Shown here in pieces: positions 21,323 to 33,899 of a stretch of DNA of 64,000 bases. The stretch is from Mactra quadrangularis (lineage: Eukaryota; Mollusca; Bivalvia; Venerida; Mactridae). Each line of letters starts with the position of its first letter. Position 1 is the first letter of the stretch. Below the pieces are notes generated by a model that had not been told where the DNA came from, made no database searches, and worked only from the letters and a program-made list of their open reading frames with translations. Location: assembly GCA_025267735.1 (NCBI GenBank), contig CM046308.1:31423267-31487266 (forward strand), read 5' to 3'. The position numbers and the translations under genes were made by a program.

Positions 21323-24300
21323 GTGTAGTTACCTTTGAAAATGTTTGTTTGTAGTAATGGTCTATAAAAAGTCTAAGAAAGAAATATCCATTTGAATACG
21401 TATTGTAACGTGTCACTAAATAATAACGTAAATGAATATGTAATCAACTTATGCAATAGAAAGTCCATTGCTTGTAACTAATCAGGCCCGCTTTGCGGTT
21501 CGAAATGCCGTAATATAAAATCAGAATATATCTAGTATACATGTTTTGTACATACACATATTATATTGTTTAAAATTGAAGTCAAATCACATTCCTTCTA
21601 GTCGAATATTCTTTCGGAAGTTTTGCTTAATTTGACTTTACGCTCAGAGCCTCAGATGTATCGAACGAGTCCCTTGATAGTTATGACAAGCAACTTCCAT
21701 TATTATGTGTCTGTATTTTCCACAAGTATATACTATATATTCTCATGATAATTGTTAGTATGAATACTACTAGAATCGTCCCGGAAGTGAGAACTAATAT
21801 TTACTCAACAATGATGAGTTAAAGACATTTTAAATATATTTGACTTGTTTCAAATATGTTCAATTCAAGTATACTTACGAGACAATAATCTAAAGTCACA
21901 ACCAATTAGTTACAGCATTCCGTCAAGACATACCCATTATCAAATAGTACAAGGACAGCGCAAGTCTAGCGCAAAAACTAGTTTGCATCCTTTTATATTA
22001 TGTAGTTAGCCTAATTTTTGATTGACTGACTTATCGAAATGTGATTCAGCTGCGCGAGTATCAAGTGAACTGTGTTGTAGTAATGATGATTACTAGTTGC
22101 TTTCACAAAAAAAAAACGATTTAAAGTTATCAAACGATAAATGCAAATCTATAAGTATTCGTCATATTTGGAAACGTAAATAATCAACAAATATTTTGGC
22201 GTCATCAGATTAGATGTTTTGTTCAGTTTTGTGTTAAAATATCAATTTCCATTTACTAAAATCTTTACTAATCTGTTTGAATGCAACAATTAAATCTATA
22301 ATCCTTCTGATAAAACTCCATTACTTCACCAATCTAGAACGAATTAATTTATTTTGTTCAAAGGAAATTGACGTGTGTGTTTTCTATCTATATAAACCAT
22401 TTGAGCAAATCATTTAACTATAATAATATTTTCACTGACGAAATACACCACTGTAGCAATTGCATATTACAATGAATAATACATAATGCATCATAGATAA
22501 TTAACACCGTTCAGACGCCTTTGGGAATTCTTATATTGGTTTTATAACGCATCTTATACTTCATTTTCAATTACATTGGTGTATAAGGCAGGCATTATCA
22601 AAGTATAATGAATGCAGCAAAAGTCGTATATTAGTCGACGAATGTTTTTGGAACTCATGCAGTGATGCATTGCGCACAAAATATTATCACTATTTACGTA
22701 AAATAGGATAAGTATGAGATAAATATTTTAACCGATGATATCTAGAAGAGCTCATATAGGACATTAAAGAAATACAAAAAAGTATTTCATCTTATGTATC
22801 GTTTTGCTTTATTTTCACCAAGTATGTTGTTTAAAACGAATTATGTGTATTGAGAGCGAATCAAAATTAACAAAACATGTTTTCGGAACGCTCAATACTA
22901 CTGTAACCGAGCACGTCGATGCTATTAGTGTGTCGCGTGTGATAAATGAATAATTATTTGTTCACATTTAAAGCAAACATTATAATTACAATAAATGACG
23001 CAGTGCATTCAGAAAAATACATGTAAATATATGCAAATGCCTATCCCAACGATTTTAGACACTAACGATTCTATTGACATCACGCCGGACCTTCTATTCC
23101 TTAACACCTATAATCCATTCATTAATGAAAGGATTAACGTGTACTTGGACAAACATAGTCGCATGTCGTTGGACACAAAGTAACACTTTTTTAAAAGAGT
23201 GGGTATAGTAGCCTCAGCGTAATGTCGATTGTGTTATATTCAAGCACTTCCAATAAATTTTAGTGACTCCGTTGTTTTTTCTTCCCCTTTTTTATGCACT
23301 TAACTTCCACATACATTTGCCTACAATGATATTATTTCCAGTATTTTTGTTGAAGATGTTGTCTTGTTGATTAAAGCAGTATTTTGATACACAATGATTA
23401 AGAAATTGTCATTGTTTCAATATAAATAATAAATATATAACGTTTATATCTTCAGTATATAAAAATTTTAATGTAAGAAACTACAAACATAATTTTATAC
23501 TGCCAAACAAGCAGGAGACTGGCTTATAGACTGGCTTATTGATTTTAAAGTATTGTAGGAACAAAATTGATATTTTACCAGGAGGTGTATTTTAGTTTTG
23601 TCATCAACTAATTGTATATCGTCAATTTTGTCAATAGACATGCTTCAAAGCAAGCACCATGTTTGATTTGAGGTTTCATTGCTAGCACAGAACAGACAAT
23701 TTTACTATTGACACTATTGATGAAAACATCTAATATTTTTCATATTTCATTTTGAAGAGTATAAGACTAGCAACCGATTTGAAACCATTTAATGCAAGTC
23801 GATGATACAAACAGAAACATGTGTCTATACAAATACAAGCTTACATAGGCCTATTCGAGCTATCAGACATATTTTGATTAAATTATGTGTTAATCACTTA
23901 ATGACTTGCATGAGAATTAGTATCGAATAATGAGTATTTGCCTTAGTTGACGTACATAATATTTAAATGTATGCATAAATGTCAATTTTCTCTTATAATT
24001 TACTTTGTTTTTTTATTATCATCATGTTGGATGTATTATGCAACTGATTTTTGTCATATGTTGATAGTTATACTACTTTTAATCAATACAAATTCATGTT
24101 CAGCGAAAATCAGTTTTTTGTCAAAGTTACTCGCCAATTCAATAATTTTGCCCATTCGTTTGCATCAAAATTGGTAGGACACTTTGCTATTTTTCTGTAA
24201 CATAATAAAGTATGTTGCTTTTATCACCATTGAGCAATTTCTCGTCATATTTTATCCACTTTTATTTTATAACGGCAAAAATAATATTGTTGGCCGCAAC

Positions 24301-27181
24301 TTTATCCACTACAACTATCAAAACATGAATGTAAGGGATTGATACATCATATTTTTCCCGTATCTTTGACACAATAGAAACTTCTGACTATATCATCAAT
24401 TATTGACTTTGATGTCCCAAACTGTATTATTCACGCTATGCCACAACAATAAATTTCGGTGTGATATTTCACGCTGTCACTGTATGGGTCTGAATCGAGT
24501 TATTGTTGTGACGATTCGCAATGGTGTTGTTATGTAACAATACTCAGCTGTTGGTGATCATTTTAAATTATTTTGGCAAGCACTAACTATAATTTCTACT
24601 GCACGTAATATGTATACATAGGTTCACGGTATGACAGTTGTTTTGTTTTGTTGACATTTGACATTCTTTATCATTGCATATCGGTTTCGAGCCTACTTTA
24701 CTTCAACACTGTGTCAAAAACATAAATATGAAATTAAAAGCTTTTAAAATGCATTAATTCCGATGTTATTTTTCTAAACACAAACATAATTGTTAACAAT
24801 CATATAAGGTAGTTTTCAATAAATGTTTTTAACTTGTTTACTGCTTCTGAAATAATCGATGCTATGAGAGGCTCACCTTTGATTAATTATTGGGTATGTT
24901 AATTGAAATCGTTATATAATAAATGAAATAGCGCTTTTAGACAATAAGCAAAATTATATCCGGATATGTCCTCACCGGTCCTGGTAGATTAATGGATCCT
25001 GTTAGCAATTAAACAAATCATTTCACTGGAAACCTTACACTCCTATCTGCTTTACAAAGAGTTTATCAATAATGTTGTTTGCATGTTTATTTTTTTCTAA
25101 TAGCTAGATCAGACAGGTAATTGATCGACAGGCATTGGTGTTATTGCAGTGTTTAATGATGACACAATCTCAATGATTAAAACGGTGTATAATATAACAA
25201 TATGGCACGATTCAACATACTGATTTAAATGCCATGACGTTATGTCAGAAAGCTATCCAGATTATCTGAAAAGTTGGTTCTAAATCTAAACTTTTCATTA
25301 TTTTACGCACAAAAAGTAATATTCTTCATTTTTGCTTAATCTTGAATATTCATTACATAAACAATAGTAATTTGTCATTTAGGAAATACTAGGGCTTGTT
25401 ATCAATATTAAATTTTCATAAAATTCAAATTTTATAAATTTCATATTTGATCGATTAGCATCTATGATTGCAGTATATCTGAAGGCAACATTTTCTTCAT
25501 GGCGAATTATTATGCGCTGTAAATTTAATTTTAGCCAGTCGCATATGGAAAAGAGAAAATGCACATTGAATATAAGCGTAAAATTATTCACATTCTACGA
25601 CTAAGATACATCTATGTTTACATTGTATTTGAATAGAGTCAATATATCAAAACGTAGACTAATTTAAAGGTATACAAATGCAGACAATACACCAACTTAT
25701 GTCTTTCGTTTGCCAAAGAATGTCAATGCTATGACAAAAGTTATGATGGAATGAAATGAAAGAAACATATCCAAACAAATAATATTATGTCAAGGAGTTG
25801 TGCATAATATCGACCAGTTTGGAGAAATGAGATGTTGTAGTAACGAAATGTAAGTTTAATTGTATTGGTTTGCACCAAAGATTAAACCACCAAAACAATC
25901 AAGATTAAAATGATTGTTGTTTGCAAGCATTTTATTTGCTTTTGTAGTTTGCGTTGATGAGCACACTATCACATAAATATTATATCGTCCGATTAATGTG
26001 TTACTTCACATACCTTTGTATGATGTTATTCGAACAAAAACACTTATTGCTAGTTTATTCAGTAGCCACACAAGTAAAGATATTTAAATCGTAACAATAC
26101 TTAGATTTATCTTTATTTATAAAACCATCGACTCGTTTCTAAAGGACAAAACGCTTAAAGAATTTAGTTTCATTACAAATTCCATACTATTAGCGCTTGC
26201 TTTGAATGGTTTCCCCATTCAATGTTAAAATCAATTCAGTGCAAACATCTATACAAAATATATATCAAGCTTAAAACATAACAGATCATCTCACTATTGA
26301 TACGATGAAATAGGGTTGTATATTAAGTGTCGTCGGCAAACAAACGGTCGTTTATATTCGCAATCATACACGTTTTTTTCTTCGTAATTCGTAAATAGTG
26401 TTTTTTATGTTAATGTAACTGTTTTATTTAACTCAGTGAACTTTCATTCATATGTTATATCCACAATCCTGACGAGGAGCAAACAATAACAGTGTCGACA
26501 TATCAAAAAAAAGTAATACAAAGTTATTAAGTGCCAGCCAGTGCATCACCTTGCATAAAAGTGTTGGTAATTGCATTCAATACTGCTTTGTCTAGAATGT
26601 TAGACATGAGCTTGGCTGTACTCATCTTTGATGGACAATATTAGATTATTACCATACTTATCCGCGATGCGTGACAAACATAGTAATTATGTCTAAAAAA
26701 TACGAACTTATCAAGAATATACGTGTTGTAGTGCAAATGAGTTATTAAGGTAATCTAACACAACGTTTCCTAAATCAGCTTTTGTGAATAAGTTTTAATG
26801 GATGCTATTTAACGTTCACATTTTAGAACCTTTGTTCCATGTTCATGTTCATGTTCAAAATCCATTCTGCCATAGTTATAAGTGGCCCAAGTATCAAAGT
26901 ATATTCCAGATTACGTTCACAAGCTTAGTGTCTGAGAAAAGATAACAAGACTTGGATCAAAATTTACTACCAGTAGTGGCTTGTAATGCGATACGGTGCT
27001 ACTGGTTAGTCTATTAAAAATCAATCGTTTTGTCTCTGCCTTTTTTATTGTTTTGTACCAAATATAAAAACACTTTGATAATACTCGTAATAAAGCTGTT
27101 TCTTGCTTTAAACAAATTATCCTGAGGAAAGTTCATACAATGAAATATACGCTTGTAAATATTTCGCCCTTTTTCTATATT
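21323..27181 (+). repeat. Tandem segmental duplication, copy A (5.86 kb)
   Basis: The whole interval is repeated in direct orientation, immediately adjacent, at 27,182-33,038 (offset 5,859 bp at the start). It starts at GTGTAGTTACCTTTGAAAAT and ends at TATTTCGCCCTTTTTCTATA. The copies differ by scattered substitutions and small indels, and I judge identity at about 93-96% by eye. Copy A lacks about 20 bp present in B near 28,131-28,150. It has three ATGTTC units near 26,838 where B has one. It lacks about 14 bp present in B near 32,497. No convincing gene lies inside, so what was duplicated appears to be non-coding DNA or intron. Confidence 0.95.
22995..23183 (+). other. Short ORF retained in both duplicate copies (62 codons), copy A
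   Basis: An open frame from ATG to TAA, beginning MTQCIQKNTCKYMQMPIPTI and ending HSRMSLDTK, is intact here and at 28,864-29,052. The two copies differ at three nucleotides, all changing the amino acid (N/I, D/Y, D/G at residues 8, 23 and 33), with no silent change. That pattern is not what purifying selection on a protein would leave. No signal peptide, membrane segment or family motif is visible and splice sites are not obvious. I treat it as an unproven ORF in a locally well-conserved block. Confidence 0.25.
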
Positions 27182-30100
27182 GTGTAGTTATCTTTGGAAA
27201 TGTTTGTTTGTAGTTGTGATCTATAAAAAGTCTAAGAAAGAAATATCTATTTGAATACGTACTGTAACGTGTCACTAAATTATAACGTAAATGAATATGT
27301 TATCGACTTATGCAATAGGAAGTCTATTGCTTGTAACTAATCAGGCCCGCTCTGCGGTTCGAAATGCCGTAATGTAAAATCAATTTATATCAAGTATACC
27401 TGTTTTGTACATACACATACTATATTGTTTAAAATTGAAGTCAAATCACATTCCTGCTTGTCGAATATTCTTTCGGAAGTTTTGCTTAATTTGACTTAAC
27501 GCTCAAAGCCTTAGATGTATCGCACGAGTCCCTTGATAGTTATGACAAGCAACTTCCATTATTTTGTGTCTGTATTTGTATATACTCTATTTTCTCATGA
27601 TAATCTGTTAGTATGAATACTACTAGAATTGTCCCGGAAGTAAAAACTAATATTTACTCAACAACGATGAGTTAAAGACACTTTAAATATATTTGACTTA
27701 TTTAAATTGTGTACAATTCAAGTAGACTACGCTACATAAACTAAGATCACAACCATCTAGTTACAGCATTCCGTCAAGACATACCCATTATCAAACAGTA
27801 CAAGGACAGCGCAAATCTAGCGCAAAACTAGTTTGCATCCTTTTATTTATATGTAGTAAGCCTAAGTTTTTATTGACAGACTTATCGAAATGTGATTCAG
27901 CTGCGCAAGTATCAAGTGAACTGTGTTGTAGTAATGATGATTATTTGTTGCTTTCACAAAAAAACGATTTAACATTATCAAACGATAAATGCAAATCTAT
28001 AAGTAATTCGTCATATTTGGAAACGTAAATAATCAACAAATATTTTGGCGTCATCAGATTAGATGTTTTGTGTAGTTTTGTGTTAAAATATCAATTTCCA
28101 TTTACCAAAATCTTTACGAATCTGTTCATTGGAATCGTTTTCAAATTGAATGCAACAATTAAATCTATAATCCGTCTGATAAAACTCCATTACTTCACCT
28201 ATCTAGAACGAATTGATTTATTTTGTTCAAAGGAAATTGACGTGTGTGTTTTCTATCTATATAAACCATTTGAGCAAATCATTTAACTATAGTAATATTT
28301 TCACTGACGAAATACACCACTGTAGCAATTGCATATTACAATGAATAATACATAATGCATCATAGATAATTAACACCGTTCAGACGCCTTTGGGAATTCT
28401 TATATTGGCTTTATATTGCATCTTATACTTCATTTTCAATTACATTGTTGTATAAGGCAGGCATTATCAAATTATAATGAATGCAGCAAAAGTCGTATAT
28501 TAGTCGACGAATGTTTTTGGAACTCATACAGTGATGCACTACGAACAAAATATTATCACTATTTACGTAAAATAGAATAAGTATGAGATAAATATTTTAA
28601 CCGATGATATCTAGAAGAGCTCATATAGGACATTAAAGAAATACAAAATAGTATTTCATCTTATGTATCGTTTTGCTTTATTTTCACCAAGTATGTTGTT
28701 TAAAACAAATTATGTGTATTGAGAGCGAATCAAAATTAACAAAACATGTTTTCGGAACGCTCAATACTACTGTAAGCGAGCACGTCGATGCTATTAGTGT
28801 GTCGCGTGTGATAAATGAATAGTTATTTATTCACATTTAAAGCAAACATTATAATTACAATAAATGACGCAGTGCATTCAGAAAATTACATGTAAATATA
28901 TGCAAATGCCTATCCCAACGATTTTATACACTAACGATTCTATTGACATCACGCCGGGCCTTCTATTCCTTAACACCTATAATCCATTCATTAATGAAAG
29001 GATTAACGTGTACTTGGACAAACATAGTCGCATGTCGTTGGACACAAAGTAACACTTTTTTAAAAGAGTGGGTATAGTAGCCTCAGCGTAATGTCGATTG
29101 TGTTATATTCAAGCACTTCTTATAAATGTCAGTAACTCCGTTGTTTTTTTCTTACCCTTTTATTATGCACGTAACTTCCACATACATTTGCCTACCATAA
29201 TATTATTTACAGTATGTTTGTTAAAGATGTTGTTTTGTTGATAAAAGCAGTATGTTGATATACAATGATTAAGGAATTGTCATTGTATCAATATAAATAA
29301 TATATACATAACGTTTATATCTTCAATATATTAAAAATTTAATGTGAGAAACTACAAACATAATTTTATACTGCCAAACAAGCAGGAGACTGGCTTATAG
29401 ACTGGCTCATTGATTTTAAAGTATTGTAGGAACGCAATGGATATTTTACCAGGAGGTGTATTTTAGTTTTGTCATCAACTAATTGTATATCGTCAATTTT
29501 GTCAATAGACATGCTTCAAAGCAAGCACCATGTTTGATTTGAGGTTTCATTGCTAGCACAAAAAAGACGTAAAATTTTACTATTGATGAAAACATCTAAT
29601 ATTTTTCATATTTCGTTTTAAAGAGTATAAGACTAGCAACCGATTTGAAACCATTTAATGCAAGTCGATGATACAAACAGATACATGTGTCTATACAAAT
29701 ACAAGCTTACATAGGCCTATTCGAGCTATCAGACATATTTTGATTTAATTATGTGTTAATCACTTAATGACTTGCATGAGACTTAGTATCGAATAATGAG
29801 TATTTGCCATAGTTGACGTGCATAATATTTCAATGTATGCATAAATGTCAATTTTCTCTTATAATTTACTTTGTTTTTTTTATTATCATCATGTTGGATG
29901 TATTATGTAACTGATTTTTTGTCATATGTTGATAGTTATACTACTTTTAATCAATACAAATTCATGTTTAACGAAAATCAGTTTTTTTGTCAAAGTTACT
30001 CGCCAATTCAATATTTTTTCCTATTCGTTTGCATCAAAGTTTGTAGTACACTTCGCCATTTTTCTGTAACATAATAAAGTATGTTGCTTTTATCACCATT

Positions 30101-33038
30101 GAGCAATTTCTCGTCATATTTTATCCACTTTTATTTTATAACGGCAAAAATAATATTGTTGGCCGCAACTTTATCCACTACAACAATCAAAACATGAATA
30201 AAAGGGATTGATACATCATATTTTCCCGTATCTTTGACACAATAGAAACTTCTGACTATATCATCAATTATTGACTTTGATGTTCCAAACTGTATTATTC
30301 ACGCTATGCCACAACAATATTTTTCGGTGTGATATTTCACGCTGTCACTGTATGGGTCTGAATCGAGTTATTGTTGCGACGAATCGCAATGGTGTTGTTA
30401 TGTAACAATACTCAGCTGTTTGTGATCATTTTAAGTTATTTTGGCAAGGACTAACCATAATTTTTAATGCACGTTATATATACAAAGGTTCACGGTATGA
30501 CAGTTTTTTGTTTTGTTGACATTTTTTATCATTCCATATCGGTTTGGAGCCCACTTTACTTTGACACTGTGTCAAAAACATTAATATGAAATTAAAAACT
30601 TTTAAAATGCATTAATTCCGATGTTATTTTTCTAAACACAAACATAATTGTTAACAATCATATAAGGTAGCTTTCAATAAATGTTTTAACTTGTTTAATG
30701 CTTCTGAAATAATCCATGCTATGAGAGGCTTACCTTTGATTAATTATTGGGTGTGTTAATTGAAATCGTTATATAATAAATGACATAGCGCTTTTAGACA
30801 ATAAGCAAAAATATATCCGGAAATGCCCTCACCGGTCCTAGTAGTTTAATGGATCCTGTTAGCAATTAAACAAATCATTTCACTGGAAACCTAACACTCC
30901 TATCTGCTTTACAAAGAGTTTATCAATAATGTTTGTGCATGTTTATTTTTTTCTAATAGTCAGATCAGGCTGGTAATTGATCGACGGGCATTGTTGTTAT
31001 TGCAGTGTTTAATGATGACACAATCTCAATGATTTAAACGTTGTATAATATAACAATATAGCACAATTCAACAAACTGATTTAAGTGCTATGACATTATG
31101 TCAGAAAGCTATCCGGTCCATCTAAAAAGTTTGTTCTAAATCTAAACTTTTCATTATTGTACGAACACAGAAGTAATATTCTTCATTTTTGCTTAATCTT
31201 GAATATTTATTACATAAACAATAGTAATTTGTCATTAAAGAAATACTAGGGCTTGTTATCAATATTTCATGAAATTCAAGTTTTATAAGTTTCATATTTG
31301 ATCGATTTGTATCTAAGATTGCAGTTTAGCTGAAAGCAACATTTTCTTCATGGCGAATTATTATGCGCTGTAAATTTGATTTTAGCCAGTCGCAAATGGA
31401 AAAGAGAAAATGCACATTGAATATAAGCGTTAAATTATTCACATTCTACGACTAAGATACATCTATGTTTACATTGTATTTGAATAGAGCCAATATATCA
31501 AAACGTAGACTAATTTAAAGGTATACAAATGCAGACAATACACCAATTTATGTCTTTCGTTTGCCAAAGAATGTCAATGCTATGACAAAAGTTATGATGG
31601 AATAAAATGAAAGAAACATATCCAAACAAATACTATTATGTCAAGGAGTTGTGCATAATATCGACCAGTTTGGAGAAATGAGATGTTGTAGTAACGAAAT
31701 GTAAGTCTAATTGTATTGGTTTGCACCAAAGATTAAACCACCAAAACAATCAAGATTAAAATGATTGTTGTTTGCAAGCATTTTATTTGCTTTTGTAGTT
31801 TGCGTTGATGAGCACACTATCACATAAATATTATATCGTCCGATTAATGTGTTACTTCACATAACTTTGTGTGATGTTATTTGAACAAAAACACTTATTG
31901 CTAGTTTATTCAGTAGCCACACAAGTAAAGATATTTAAATCGTGACAATACTTAGATTTATCTTTATTTATAAAACCATCGACTCGTTTCTAAAGGACAA
32001 AACGCTTAAAGAATTTAGTTTCATTACAAATTCCATACTATTAGCACTTGCTTTGAATGGTTTCCGCATTCAATGTTAAAATCAATTCAGTGCAAACATC
32101 TATACAAAATATATATCAAGCTTAAACATTACAGATCATCTCACTATTGATACGATAAAATAGAGTTGTATATTAAGTGTCGTCGGCAAACAAACAGTCA
32201 TTTATATTCGCAATCATACACGTTTTTTCTTCGTAATTCGTAAATAGTGTTTTTTATGTTAATGTAACTGTTTTATTTAACTCAGTGAACATTCATTCAT
32301 ATGTTATACCCACAATCCTGACGAGGAGCAAACAATAAAAGTGTCGACATATCAAAAAAAGTAATACAAAGTTATTAAGTGCCAGCCAGTGCATCACCTT
32401 GCATGAAAGTGTTGGCAATTGCATTCAATATTGCTTTGTCTAGATTGTTAGACATGAACTTGGCTGTACCCATCATTGATGGACAATATTAGATTATTGT
32501 ATTATATCTTACCATACTTCTCCCCGATGCGTGACAAACATAGTAATTATGTCTGAAAAATACGATCTTACCAAAGATCAATGTGTTATAGTGCAAATGA
32601 GTTATTAAGGTAATCTAAAACAACGTTTTTTTTTAAATCAGCTGTTGTGTGATTCAGTTTTCATGGATACTATTTGACGTTCACATTTTAAAACTTTTGT
32701 TCCATATTCATGTTCAAAATCCATTCTGCCATAGTTATAATAAGCTCAAGTCTCAAAGGACATTCCAGATTACGTTCACAAGCTTGGTGTCTGAGAAAAG
32801 ATAAGAAGACTGGGGTCATAATTTACATTACAAATAGTGGCTTGTAATGCGATACGGTGCTACTGGTTAGTCTATTAAAAAATTAATCGTTTTGTCTCTG
32901 CCTTTTTTATTGTTTTGTACTAAATATAAAAAACTTGGGTAATACCCGTAACAAAACTGGTTCTTGCTTTAAACAAATAATCCTGAGGAAAGTTTTTACA
33001 ATGAAAAATACGCTTGTAAATATTTCGCCCTTTTTAAT
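27182..33038 (+). repeat. Tandem segmental duplication, copy B (5.86 kb)
   Basis: Direct repeat of 21,323-27,181. The junction between the copies is at about 27,181 (TTTCTATATT|GTGTAGTTATC). Similarity ends at about 33,035 (TATTTCGCCCTTTTTAATAT), after which the sequence is unique. Landmarks present in both copies include TAGTCGACGAATGTTTTTGG, TGAGAGGCT, GGATCCTGTTAGCAATTAAA and ATCGACCAGTTTGGAG. Short homology at the joint suggests unequal exchange or replication-based duplication rather than insertion of a mobile element. No terminal repeats or target-site duplication were seen. Confidence 0.95.
28864..29052 (+). other. Short ORF retained in both duplicate copies (62 codons), copy B
   Basis: Counterpart of 22,995-23,183, open over the same 62 codons with three amino-acid differences and no synonymous ones. 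The surrounding ~230 bp (28,840-29,080), including the shared CTTTTTTAAAAGAGTGGGTA just after the stop, is better conserved between copies than most of the duplication. The conservation therefore extends beyond the ORF and need not reflect coding. Confidence 0.25.
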
Positions 33039-33519
33039 ATTACAAGAATTATACTTGCGACAAACAAACTGACTGTATATTGTTAGACGGTAAACCATTT
33101 TAAAGGGTGAATATAGTATTGAATAAATTGCTTAAAACATGTCAATCTATATGATCCGTTATGACAATTTCATGAACGTATTTGTATATTTAAGAAGAAT
33201 GTTACTTTTGAGAATCAGGGCAGTGTATTATAAAATATATTACAATAGTATTACCATACAAAACAGAAAAATAAATTACTACAATTGGTCGCAAGACCAC
33301 GGATAATACGAACCCTAGTAGTACAAGTTACTTCGTATCAAGTAATCAAGCCAAACAGTTTGGTATATCAACTCTTATATAAAATCAAACATACACTACT
33401 AGATTGCGCGCTGACAGTTCAAAAAATAACAATGCGAAAAACGTGTGTTAACAGGTTCCTACAAATTATATGTTTAACATCAGTTGTAATTCTGATTATA
33501 TCTAATGATCTATGTCAGT

Positions 33520-33890
33520 GGTCTTAATTACATTGTCAAATATTATCTCGCACTAGTGATAGAACTTTGGCAATATCGTATTTTAAAGTATGTGAATATA
33601 TTTTATTATTGAAATGTTGATGATGTGTATTTATCACATTTACTTTATAACTATTTTCTGAGTTGTTTTAAAATAGGACTAAGAGCCAATATCCTGTCAG
33701 AATTGTGTTATAATATATTTCTTGTTGTATGTCAGATTACTTGGTTTCACAAGGTTTGTTTTAACATTTCATAATATCAAGATAAGATGAAACAAATTTA
33801 CCGACCCGGTACATTCTGATGTTTATGATATCACGTGTAGTACTCATTCCAAAGTTCCAAATCTTTATTCAACATATCCTGGAAAACTAT
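33520..33890 (+). repeat. Diverged duplicate blocks paralogous to 8,995-9,125 and 19,865-20,150
   Basis: The first ~140 bp match the 8.99-kb block and the next ~170 bp match the 19.87-kb block. The two halves are adjacent here but about 10.7 kb apart in the first copy, with the SINE, the hAT MITE and the 6.3-kb candidate element between them. Further on, GCTAATTTGACTCAAAGACC (about 34,369-34,388) resembles the GCTTAATTTGACTTTACGCT stretch at about 21,626. Confidence 0.45.
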
Positions 33891-33899
33891 TTCCTACCT

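Noticed and set aside
26838..26870. ATGTTC hexamer run as a notable microsatellite
   Set aside because: Only three units in copy A and one in copy B of the duplication. It is a minor length difference.
21323..33038. The 5.86-kb direct repeats as a pair of LTRs or an IS-like composite
   Set aside because: The copies abut directly with no internal region. There is no TG...CA boundary, primer-binding site, polypurine tract or target-site duplication.
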